Shown here piece after piece: positions 18,413 to 26,206 of a stretch of DNA of 64,000 nucleotides; within the stretch, counting starts at the first letter, position 1, and the number at the start of each line of letters is the position of its first letter. The DNA is from Ignavibacteriaceae bacterium. GTDB lineage: Bacteria > Bacteroidota > Ignavibacteria > Ignavibacteriales > Ignavibacteriaceae. The stretch covers positions 124,001 through 188,000 of the forward strand of contig WBUK01000002.1 in NCBI GenBank assembly GCA_008933765.1, in the 5' to 3' direction. A program made the translations under genes and the position numbers. The notes beneath the pieces were generated by a model. That model worked only from the letters and a program-made list of their open reading frames with translations, made no database searches and was not told where the DNA came from.

Positions 18413-19758
18413 AAGAGTTGCTTTTTGAAAATAACTTCGGGCAACCCATCGTGTGCGATATATGCTGCAGCATTCAGGTTATGCCCCGCAGTTTGCGCGA
18501 AAGGCACGGCTACTGCAAGCCCAATTCCCGCAGCCCTGATGGCTACATTTCCGCTTTCTGAATCTTCAAAACCAATTACCCTGTTGAAGCGCTCAACCGG
18601 TACGGCAAGTTTATGCAGTGCTATTGAATAAAGGTCACGAAAAGGTTTCAGCCTGATTTCACTTGAATCGGAGGCAGTTACAACCGCATCATAAAAAGAG
18701 TTATGATTTCTAAAGAGTGCGGTTAGTTCGGCAGTTTCTTCTTCCGGCAACTTTAACCCCGAAATTACACTTCTGAAAATGTTAAACACCTGTGCGAGCA
18801 CAATATCCGCTTCGTACTTAATGGATGAAGTAACAACTGCAATTTTCACCGGTTTCCGGTCAAATTTTGCCGAAAGATGTTGCAAAGCCGCCATTTTGGT
18901 TTCCGGATCGTCAATTTCTTTTTCTAAAAGTTGGAGGTGTTGCTTAATGAAATTCTCAAATTTTCCGAAAGATTTGTGCAGCTTGCCTTTAAGCAAAAGC
19001 AAAAGAAGCAACGCCCCGCTCATAGGTTCAATGAGATGGCGATCCGGAGGCAACCCCAATTCACGCACTATTTTTTCACCGTTTCCGGTTGAAATTAGCG
19101 CCAGGATTTCGTGATATCTTGCGTAATAAATGTCAATAGCTGCCCTTACCGCGTCATTTTCGGTATCGATTTTGCAATCGTTGAAATTTTTTTCTATGAG
19201 TTCGTGTACTGCAGAACATTGTTCAAAATTTCCAATTCCCGTTTCAATTACGGTATCAAGTTCAGAAGCAAACTGAAGTTTATTAACACCAAAAGAAAGG
19301 AGATTGTTTTTAACCTCTGCAATTCTTGATGGGTCTTTCCCAAAACAGAGAGTTCTGACGGCAGCTTTGATAAAGAACCGTTTAAGTGCCTCTGTTTTAA
19401 TTTCTTTTTTGTATGTTTTAACTAAGTATTCAACATGTTTAGTTGTACTGTTACCGATGATATGGGGGTAGTCGTTGGTTTCATCCAGCCCATGCCACTC
19501 ATCGCAGGTCAGCCTCCCGGTGATACAACGAACCATATATTCAAGTGAATGAATGCAAAGCACTTCTGTGGTTGTTGTTGTACCATCCATATCCATCACG
19601 ACTGCGTCAAGTTCATCCAACTCGCGGAATTTTTTTGCAAGCGGCACCACTTCGTGCTTCGGAAAGATATAGCCGGGGTTTTCGATTAAAGCGAAATCAT
19701 CACCAAGCCCGTTCTGCCAAAAGGGGAGTTCGGCTTTTGAAAAATATTTGAGTGACAT
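18397..19758 (-). CDS. HAD-superfamily phosphatase/phosphomutase with large cap
   Basis: 453-residue HAD hydrolase. Motif I is VVMDMDGTTTTTE (Asp56 nucleophile, Asp58 acid/base), motif II is in VVTSS, motif III the lysine in RLKPFRDLY, and motif IV VIGFEDSESG. The order and the FEDSESG form resemble the beta-phosphoglucomutase/sugar-phosphatase branch. About 250 residues separate motifs I and II, far more than the usual cap. They include a run of seven leucines near residue 250. It starts one base after the phosphohexomutase stop and precedes the GH38 gene, so it probably acts on a sugar phosphate in the same pathway. The exact reaction is unknown. Confidence 0.7.
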   Translation of the reverse strand: MSLKYFSKAELPFWQNGLGDDFALIENPGYIFPKHEVVPLAKKFRELDELDAVVMDMDGTTTTTEVLCIHSLEYMVRCITGRLTCDEWHGLDETNDYPHIIGNSTTKHVEYLVKTYKKEIKTEALKRFFIKAAVRTLCFGKDPSRIAEVKNNLLSFGVNKLQFASELDTVIETGIGNFEQCSAVHELIEKNFNDCKIDTENDAVRAAIDIYYARYHEILALISTGNGEKIVRELGLPPDRHLIEPMSGALLLLLLLKGKLHKSFGKFENFIKQHLQLLEKEIDDPETKMAALQHLSAKFDRKPVKIAVVTSSIKYEADIVLAQVFNIFRSVISGLKLPEEETAELTALFRNHNSFYDAVVTASDSSEIRLKPFRDLYSIALHKLAVPVERFNRVIGFEDSESGNVAIRAAGIGLAVAVPFAQTAGHNLNAAAYIAHDGLPEVIFKKQLFLKLH

Positions 19759-19759
19759 T

Positions 19760-21196
19760 TTAACTGCCGCGGTATTTCATCAATAGCTTAAAACCTGCCT
19801 TTAACAACTGTTCAGGCTCTTCAGCCGAATCTCCCTCTGCATAAAAGCGCAATAAAGGTTCCGTTTCAGACCCTCTGATGAGCAACCAGCGACTGTTCCC
19901 CTCGAAAGTCATTTTTATTCCGTTTGTGCCGCCTTTTGCGTTCATAAATCCAAATGATTTATCAACTTTAAACCCCGACATTTTTTTCGGAAGTTTTGTA
20001 AAAAGCTTTGAAATTAGCTTCATTCTGTCGGGTTGGTCGTAATGGTGGTCGATTCTGTCATAAAAAACCTTTCCCCATTTTTTCCTTTTCTCGGCAACCA
20101 ACTCGCTTAACTTAGTATAGGGAGATTCAGAAAGCATTTCAAGCATAATCAGGGCAAAAAGAAGTCCGTCACGCTCCGGGATGTGCTCTGCAATTCCAAA
20201 ACCACCGCTTTCTTCAAAACCCATTGCTACACCTCCGGAGAGCATCTCCTCGGTGATATATTTGAAACCAACCTGAGTTTCACGAACTTTTCGATTGGGG
20301 CTTACAACGCTGTAGATTTTGTTGGTAACGGAAACTGTTTTAACTACATCTCCCTCGAGCAATTCAGAAGAAGAGAGATAATCGGTAAACAACAGAATTG
20401 TCTCCTGAGCACTGAGCCATTCGCCGTTATCCAAAACGAAGGCTACGCGGTCTGCATCACCGTCAGTAGCAATCCCAAAAGCGTAGTCACCTTTTAATAT
20501 CTCTTCTTTTAGAGGTTTTAAGTTTTTATCGATCGGTTCGGGGCTTCTTCCGTTAAATTGCGGATCGGGTGCCCCAAAAATAGTTTTGGATTCAATTTTT
20601 TGGCGCGAAAGAAGCTCTTCAAGCACTGTTCCGCCGGCACCTCCCATGGAGTCAATTAACAGTTTCAGCCCTTTTTTTCGCGCTGACTTGAAATTTAATC
20701 TTTCTAAAATCTCGGTGAAATAATCCTCCAGTAAATTTTCGGTTTTGTAATTATCGGATATTTGCACCAGATTATAGTTCAACAATGCTTCAACCGCAGC
20801 GGTATCTTTGGTTAAGAAAGGCCCGCCGTAGCTTCCCTTAAATTTAACGCCGTTATAAACCGCAGGGTTATGACTGGCTGTAATCATCACACCGGCGGCG
20901 TAACCACCATGTTTCACTGCAAAAGAGAGAACAGGCGTAGGGGTTACTCTGTCACTTACAATTGCTGTAATACCGTTCCCGGCAAGGACACGGGCAAAAA
21001 GAACAGCAAATTCTTTCGAGTTTTTTCTTCCGTCGAAACCAATTACAACCGAGGGGGCAAGCAGTTTGTGAACCGACCCCAGCAGATAGTCAGCAAAAGC
21101 CTGCGCTATGCACGCAATTGATTTGTTCGTAACCTCTTCATCAAGAATACCACGCCATCCATCGGTTCCAAAAACAATATTCTTCGTGTCCGTCAT
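19760..21196 (-). CDS. Alpha-D-phosphohexomutase (phosphoglucomutase/phosphomannomutase family)
   Basis: 478 residues. It interconverts hexose-1-phosphate and hexose-6-phosphate through a phosphoserine. The active-site loop is MITASHNPAVYNG (serine of TASHNP), the metal loop ATDGDADRVA, the sugar-binding loop GFEESGGFG, and the C-terminal phosphate-binding loop RGSETEPLLR. All four landmarks are present, so it should be active. The N-terminal segment FGTDGWRGIL is also typical. It is the first gene of a minus-strand series with a HAD enzyme (1-bp gap), GH38 mannosidase and GH94 phosphorylase, and it could channel the phosphorylase product into glycolysis. Glucose-versus-mannose preference is not readable. 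Confidence 0.9.
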   Translation of the reverse strand: MTDTKNIVFGTDGWRGILDEEVTNKSIACIAQAFADYLLGSVHKLLAPSVVIGFDGRKNSKEFAVLFARVLAGNGITAIVSDRVTPTPVLSFAVKHGGYAAGVMITASHNPAVYNGVKFKGSYGGPFLTKDTAAVEALLNYNLVQISDNYKTENLLEDYFTEILERLNFKSARKKGLKLLIDSMGGAGGTVLEELLSRQKIESKTIFGAPDPQFNGRSPEPIDKNLKPLKEEILKGDYAFGIATDGDADRVAFVLDNGEWLSAQETILLFTDYLSSSELLEGDVVKTVSVTNKIYSVVSPNRKVRETQVGFKYITEEMLSGGVAMGFEESGGFGIAEHIPERDGLLFALIMLEMLSESPYTKLSELVAEKRKKWGKVFYDRIDHHYDQPDRMKLISKLFTKLPKKMSGFKVDKSFGFMNAKGGTNGIKMTFEGNSRWLLIRGSETEPLLRFYAEGDSAEEPEQLLKAGFKLLMKYRGS

Positions 21197-21244
21197 AAAT
21201 TTTTCCGTGTTATTTGATTATGATCTATTAATTTCAATCATTGC

Positions 21245-21375
21245 GTAACAATCATTTGTTCGTTCAGTTAGTTCATTCATTTAGTTACGATTATTTGGTT
21301 CTTTCGTTTAGTAACAATCATTTGTTCGTTCAGTTAGTTCAATCACTTCGTTACGATTATTTAGTTACAATCATT
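21245..21375. repeat. 66-bp tandem duplication reaching into the amidase 3' end
   Basis: The 30 bases starting gtaacaatcatttgttcgtt at 21245 recur identically at 21311, an offset of 66 bp. The remainder of the unit is conserved with a few changes. Each unit also contains a second, weaker gttacgattattt motif. A further gttacaatcatttt copy at 21364-21377 is the reverse complement of the last codons of the amidase gene (MIVT), whose stop is at 21357-21359. The spacer thus appears to be made of copies of the gene's 3' end. Confidence 0.75.
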
Positions 21376-23849
21376 TTAATAGCAGCACTGTTATTGCCGG
21401 CGTTTAAGCGAAATAAATAAACACCGGAAGCCAACGAAGAAGCATCGAAAACCAGAGAATGCTGCCCGGCTTGAAACTCACCGTTAACCGGAACCGCCAC
21501 TTCCTTACCCATTATATCGTAAACCACACCGCTGACGAAACCACCGATTGGCAGATTGAACCTAATAACCGTCTCGGGGTTAAATGGGTTCGGGTAGTTT
21601 TGAAACAGTGCAAACTGCTCCGGGTTCAGTTCCTCTTCAACGCCGGTGAATGTGCCGTTGAACTGCAGATTATCCAAATAGAGATACCCTTTATCATCGC
21701 CTCCGGAAATCTGCTTAACAACTAAACCCTTGAAAAGTTTGTTGCCGGCTGTGTTATCAACGGTTACATTCAAGAACTTCCACCCGTAATGGGTCAGAGT
21801 ACCCATGTTAACTAACTCTTCAGAGTCGCCTTGAATAACTAAGGAGATGTTTTGGTCGTTCAAATCAGTAAACACCCAAACTCCCACCGATGAAATCCCT
21901 TGCGGAAGCGGCTGCCCGGTTGATTTTGTAAGGTAAATTTTGCCGTTTTCGTTCCCGGTAAACCCAAAGGAAAGTTTACCCGAGAACAAGCCTCCTATTT
22001 TTCTGTCGCCGGTTATTGTGAAGCCGGTTGTTGTGGTATCAGCACCTACAGTGTTGGAATTGGCAAGGGGTTGAACCCAAGAGCCGTAGCCTTCGAATCT
22101 GTCTATTACTGTGCCTTCCGTGTAGGAAGTTATCGGCACATGAAAGTCTAATATTATCGGGGCGGAAAGTTTATTCCCGATTTTATCTTTTATTGCCTCG
22201 CCAATAGTAAGCGTGTAAAATTTGCCTTCTGTGAAAACATTTGTCGTTTTGAATGTGAGAACGCACTTTTCACCGTTCCAGTTGTAGTTAATGGGTGAAA
22301 AATTAAGGGAAGTGTTGCCTTCTTTAATTGTCAGATTTTGTTCGTAGTTTACAATTTCTTCGTCAAAAACCAACATCACTTCAGCCAAAGAGCTTACATC
22401 CGAACCGGTCGGATAAGCCTTTAACAACTGTGGCGGGTTATTGTCGGGTGGTGTTGTGGTAAACACGAGAAAGTAAGGGTCGCCGGGGGTTCCGTCGCCA
22501 TTGCCGTCGATTGGAGTTCCGTGAATATTTTTTGCGATGGTATCAATTTTAAGTGTGAATTGTGTTGAAAACTCCCAAAGCCCCACGGGTGAAATAACCA
22601 CTTCAGAAATCGAGGGAAAAGAAACAGAAAAAGAATCTGCAGGCGAAATGGAAATGGCCTTTCTCACCGAAGTTGTATCCATCTGAAGACTAAACCCGAT
22701 GTTAATCTGTTGATACGCCTTTACATTATTTGCCCCTGAAGCAGGAAAAGCGGAAACAACTTTCGGAGCGATGGAAGTAATAAGCGCAAGAACATCAGTT
22801 CTTACATTTGGCAAATTGTTGTTATAAAAAGCAGTTCCCGGGCACTCGGTTGAGCAACCATCCCTATGCCCGCTGATATGATGGATTGTTCTGCCCGAAG
22901 TGGGATGATAAGAAATACCAAGCGGATCGATCCCTTTTTGGTCAGCTTTCCACGCCAAAATTTTAGCCAAAGAGGAAAGGGTAGCCTGCTTCGGCGAAAC
23001 AGTGGTGTAGGTACCCAGAAGGCAAACACCCATAGTACCGCTGTTATAACCACAAAAGTGGGCGCCAATAACATTATCACCACCACCTCTGCCTTCATAA
23101 ATAACCCCGTTGGGGTCGATCAGGTAGTTGTAGCCGACATCGCACCAACCGTTAGTAACAGTGTGCAACTGGTAAATCGAGCGAAGGATAGCAGGCCAAT
23201 CAGATACATTGTTTGCTCCGGCTGAGTGATGTACTATCAGGTGAGTTACATTTGTTGAACTGGGACCACAATTGGTTGACTGACCAATCGGGCAGCCCCA
23301 ACCGGTTCTGGAAACTACCGGTGGTTTTGGGTATGTATCTTCTGTGTTTAAAGACGATGTTGGTTCAACGGGAACCGATTTCCCCGGGTTTATCATTACC
23401 ACTTCAATACTTCGTATTACTACACCGGCTCTTTTAGCCCTAACTGTAACTGAATATTTTTTAGCATCTGCTTCTGCTATGAAAAGCGGAGTAACAAGAT
23501 GGTAGCGGGTTTCGACAGGGTCTTGGTCATCATCGATTTCAAGTTTTTCGGATTTACCGTCAACAGTGAGCGTAAAAATAAGGTCTTCTGCGTCGTGAAA
23601 AGAACCTTTAACGCTGATTGCCATCGCAATGAATGGAGCATTTTCAACTTTTGGAAAATTAAACACAGGGGTTTTAAACAATGCGTTTTCGCGTTCAGAG
23701 GTCAGAAAGCTCTCCGGGCTTAAACTAAAGCCTTCAGAAATTTCTGATCCCTGCAACGAAACGGAATTTCGGTATTCTTTAATTTCCGGTTGTAAATTTT
23801 GTGCACCAATAGTGAGCATCAGCAAAACAACAAAAGAAAGTATGCGCAT
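21357..23849 (-). CDS. Secreted N-acetylmuramoyl-L-alanine amidase with T9SS sorting domain
   Basis: 830 residues in modules: signal peptide (residues 1-16), an unassigned beta-rich N-domain, a PGRP/amidase_2 catalytic domain at about 185-350, two Ig-like (Big_5-type) domains starting [15 protein letters not shown] and [15 protein letters not shown], a jelly-roll-like region, and a C-terminal type-A T9SS sorting domain ([19 protein letters not shown], then [10 protein letters not shown] and ASGVYLFRL). Zinc ligands are plausible in [11 protein letters not shown] and [14 protein letters not shown]. It would cut the amide bond between muramic acid and the stem peptide, and be exported by the type IX system, so it more likely attacks other cells' peptidoglycan than remodels its own. 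Its stop lies in a tandem repeat. Confidence 0.9.
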   Translation of the reverse strand: MRILSFVVLLMLTIGAQNLQPEIKEYRNSVSLQGSEISEGFSLSPESFLTSERENALFKTPVFNFPKVENAPFIAMAISVKGSFHDAEDLIFTLTVDGKSEKLEIDDDQDPVETRYHLVTPLFIAEADAKKYSVTVRAKRAGVVIRSIEVVMINPGKSVPVEPTSSLNTEDTYPKPPVVSRTGWGCPIGQSTNCGPSSTNVTHLIVHHSAGANNVSDWPAILRSIYQLHTVTNGWCDVGYNYLIDPNGVIYEGRGGGDNVIGAHFCGYNSGTMGVCLLGTYTTVSPKQATLSSLAKILAWKADQKGIDPLGISYHPTSGRTIHHISGHRDGCSTECPGTAFYNNNLPNVRTDVLALITSIAPKVVSAFPASGANNVKAYQQINIGFSLQMDTTSVRKAISISPADSFSVSFPSISEVVISPVGLWEFSTQFTLKIDTIAKNIHGTPIDGNGDGTPGDPYFLVFTTTPPDNNPPQLLKAYPTGSDVSSLAEVMLVFDEEIVNYEQNLTIKEGNTSLNFSPINYNWNGEKCVLTFKTTNVFTEGKFYTLTIGEAIKDKIGNKLSAPIILDFHVPITSYTEGTVIDRFEGYGSWVQPLANSNTVGADTTTTGFTITGDRKIGGLFSGKLSFGFTGNENGKIYLTKSTGQPLPQGISSVGVWVFTDLNDQNISLVIQGDSEELVNMGTLTHYGWKFLNVTVDNTAGNKLFKGLVVKQISGGDDKGYLYLDNLQFNGTFTGVEEELNPEQFALFQNYPNPFNPETVIRFNLPIGGFVSGVVYDIMGKEVAVPVNGEFQAGQHSLVFDASSLASGVYLFRLNAGNNSAAIKMIVTK

Positions 23850-24012
23850 AGTAAGTCTTAAATCTGTTTAATATTTATAAAAATCAAATAATTCAATCTC
23901 AAAGTTACAACGATTTTGTGATTGAATGTGTGTTGATTGTTAGAACTAAGTGCAAAAGAATGTTTTTGTTTAAATTTGGATAATTTATTACAAAATTATT
24001 GGAAAAACAGAG

Positions 24013-25077
24013 ATGAAAAAATCGCTTCTGCTATTTTTGGTTTTGTTGGTTTTTGCCCCTTTCACGCATCACACTACTTTCAAGAACATTGCTTCATCTA
24101 ACCATATTGCTCCTTCCAAGCGTTTCTCCGTGCAACAGTACTATAATTTGGGTGAGCTTACATTGGTTTCAGGTGAAATTTTGAAAGATACAAAAGTTGG
24201 ATTTAGAACTTTTGGAAAAATGAATGCCGAAAAATCAAATGTGGTCGCTTACTTAAGTTGGTATGAAGGTTCATCCCAGGAGATGATTGGGTTGTTAGGC
24301 AGCAATAAATTTATAGATACCAACAAATATTTCACAATTTTGGTGGATGCACTCGGGAATGGGGTTTCAACCTCACCTTCAAACTATGTGGATAAGCAGC
24401 ACTTCCCCGATATATCTATTGAAGATATGGTTAACAGCCAGTATCAACTTTTAACGAAGCATTTTAAACTTGAAAAAATTCACGCAATAGTTGGGGGTTC
24501 GATGGGAGGAATGCAGGTTTTTCAATGGATGGTTTCTTATCCGGGGTTTTCTAAGAAATATCTCCCGTATGTGGGCACACCCGTTCTTAGCAGCGTAAAC
24601 AAAGTGATGATGGAAAGCTCGAAAGATATTTTGGGAGCGGTTGCGAAATATGGGCTTCCGGATAGTGTAGCGACAAAAATTTACGGTATGAATTTTTATC
24701 TCTGGTCAAGGACTCCTCACCAATATGACTCTCTTTACACTCCATGGAAATATCAATCTTTGTTAGGTTTTGTTTCCGGAAGAACATCTGACAGAATGAC
24801 AACCGGTAACCGCATTGCACAGCTTAACGCAATGTCTCATCATGACATCACACGAAAATTTAACGGAAATTTGGAAGCTGCCGCAAAATCCGTGGTGGGG
24901 GAAGTGTTTATAATTGTTTCAGAAACTGATCATTTGGTGTTACCGTACCAGTCAATTCAGTTTGCTAAATATCTGAAGTGTGGCTTGCTTGTGCTTCAGA
25001 ACGACTGCGGGCACTTGGGGCCCAACTGCGAGATGGAGAGAGTATCAAGAGCGATTTCAGAATTTTTGGCGGAGTGA
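24013..25077 (+). CDS. Exported MetX-like alpha/beta hydrolase
   Basis: 354 residues with a clear signal sequence (KKSLLLFLVLLVFAPF). The body resembles homoserine O-acetyltransferase-type alpha/beta hydrolases: the N-terminal LGELTLVSGEILKDTKVGFR, the nucleophile elbow VGGSMGGMQVFQW, an aspartate in VSETDHLVLP, and a histidine in NDCGHLGPNCE. True MetX enzymes are cytoplasmic, so the signal peptide argues for an extracytoplasmic esterase or acyltransferase of this fold rather than methionine synthesis. It is divergent from the amidase gene across a 163-bp spacer. A degenerate repeat begins in its last codons. Confidence 0.75.
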   Translation: MKKSLLLFLVLLVFAPFTHHTTFKNIASSNHIAPSKRFSVQQYYNLGELTLVSGEILKDTKVGFRTFGKMNAEKSNVVAYLSWYEGSSQEMIGLLGSNKFIDTNKYFTILVDALGNGVSTSPSNYVDKQHFPDISIEDMVNSQYQLLTKHFKLEKIHAIVGGSMGGMQVFQWMVSYPGFSKKYLPYVGTPVLSSVNKVMMESSKDILGAVAKYGLPDSVATKIYGMNFYLWSRTPHQYDSLYTPWKYQSLLGFVSGRTSDRMTTGNRIAQLNAMSHHDITRKFNGNLEAAAKSVVGEVFIIVSETDHLVLPYQSIQFAKYLKCGLLVLQNDCGHLGPNCEMERVSRAISEFLAE

Positions 25078-25123
25078 CGATCTTTGGCGAAGTGGTAATT
25101 TTTGCGAAATGGCATTTTTAGCG
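25063..25123. repeat. ~19-bp tandem repeat starting in the last codons of the MetX-like gene
   Basis: Three units of 19-20 bp (starting 25063, 25083 and 25102) share TTTGGCGAAGTGG-like cores. The first contains the gene's final codons and stop (25075-25077); the others follow it. Because 19 is not a multiple of three, the copies are in different frames and are not coding. Confidence 0.6.
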
Positions 25124-25172
25124 TACCGGCAGGAAGAGGGGAGTAAACGGAAATATGTTCTTACTAAAAAAA

Positions 25173-25248
25173 GGTTTGCCTATTTTCTGAAGGTTTGTCG
25201 AATCTCTCAAGATTTGCTTTTTCCCTCCAGATTTACTTATTTTCTGAG
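25173..25248. repeat. Four-unit 19-bp tandem repeat at the pcm 3' end
   Basis: Units begin at 25173, 25192, 25211 and 25230, each exactly 19 bp: ggtttgcctattttctgaa, ggtttgtcgaatctctcaa, gatttgctttttccctcca, gatttacttattttctgag. The first and last are most alike. The last unit contains the stop and final codons (FLRK) of the minus-strand methyltransferase gene ending at 25237. With the preceding repeat it fills most of the spacer between the two convergent genes. Confidence 0.75.
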
Positions 25249-26055
25249 GAAAGGAACGAATTTAACCTTCATAGCTTCCTGGCGTTCTATTTTGCCGCCG
25301 GTTTTCTTTAGAATCACTAACGACTGAATATTTCCCTCACCGCCAAGCGGAATAATCATTCTTCCGCCTTCCCGAAGTTGGTCAATTAAAGGTTGCGGCA
25401 CATCTTCAGGCGAAGCCGTTACAATAATTGCGTCGAAAGGTGCATATTCTTTCCAGCCGAAAAAACCATCGCCGGTTTTAATCTTAATATTTTTATAACC
25501 AAGTGATTTCAACAAATTTGAAGCGTTTTTGGCAAGTTCTTCAAAATATTCAATGGTATAAACTTCACCGACAATTTCTGCCAACACGGCAGACTGGTAG
25601 CCTGAACCGGTGCCTACCTCCAACACTTTCATGCCCGGTTTTGGATCGACAGTTTCAGTCATATATGCCACAATATAGGGTTGTGAAATAGTCTGATCTA
25701 ACCCTATTGGCAACGGACCGTCGTCGTAGGCATATTGCCTGTATCTTTCAGGAACAAAGAGGTGTCGCTTCACTCTTCCCATCGCCTTAAGCACTAATGG
25801 GTTAGTAATTCCTCGCGCGCGGAGTTGTTCCTCCACCATAGCATTCCGTTTGCTTGAATACTCATCGTCCATTTGTTCATCGGTCATAACTTCCGTTTTT
25901 TCAGGAAGTTCCTTAGCTTGTTGGATAGAATCTTGCCCTTTAGCAGCTGAATCGTGGTTGCTGTTGCCGGTATTGTTGCATCGAAACACTAAAAAAGTGA
26001 GACCGGCAAGAATAAGAGGGGCAAGAATAAAATATGCAGTTCTTTTACTTTTCAT
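25237..26055 (-). CDS. pcm: Exported or membrane-anchored protein-L-isoaspartate O-methyltransferase
   Basis: 272 residues. The C-terminal 200 are a full PCMT: REEQLRARGI-like start (VEEQLRARGITNP), RHLFVPERYRQYAYDD, QTISQPYIVAYM, and the SAM-binding motif VLEVGTGSGYQSAVLAE. It methylates isoaspartyl residues in aged proteins so that they can be repaired. Ahead of this lies an atypical 75-residue extension: a positively charged start, one hydrophobic segment (FILAPLILAGLTFLVF) and then Cys26, followed by a polar linker. That predicts anchoring outside the cytoplasm as a lipoprotein or single-span protein, where SAM supply is unclear. The 3' end is embedded in a 19-bp repeat. Confidence 0.88.
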   Translation of the reverse strand: MKSKRTAYFILAPLILAGLTFLVFRCNNTGNSNHDSAAKGQDSIQQAKELPEKTEVMTDEQMDDEYSSKRNAMVEEQLRARGITNPLVLKAMGRVKRHLFVPERYRQYAYDDGPLPIGLDQTISQPYIVAYMTETVDPKPGMKVLEVGTGSGYQSAVLAEIVGEVYTIEYFEELAKNASNLLKSLGYKNIKIKTGDGFFGWKEYAPFDAIIVTASPEDVPQPLIDQLREGGRMIIPLGGEGNIQSLVILKKTGGKIERQEAMKVKFVPFLRK

Positions 26056-26152
26056 AGAAATTTAATTATTACGGGTAAAAATAAAAAAGTTTCTTGAATT
26101 TTTGCCTATCTTTTCCATTTTTTGGGTGTAATTAATTTGTTTTTTCAGAAAC

Positions 26153-26189
26153 TATAATTATTTTTACATTGTCATTGTAAGCGTTTACA
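26153..26189 (+). promoter_or_regulatory. Possible promoter and LacI-type operator before the MalK-like gene
   Basis: TGTAAGCGTTTACA at 26176-26189 is a near-perfect inverted repeat (6 of 7 base pairs) centred on CG, the form bound by LacI/GalR-family sugar repressors and CcpA-like proteins. It lies 17 bp before the ATG at 26207. A TATAAT hexamer at 26153-26158 would place the operator just downstream of a transcription start, a classic repression position. No regulator gene is in the window. The TATAAT may be chance in AT-rich DNA. Confidence 0.55.
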
Positions 26190-26206
26190 TTAAAGATGAG
26201 GATTAA

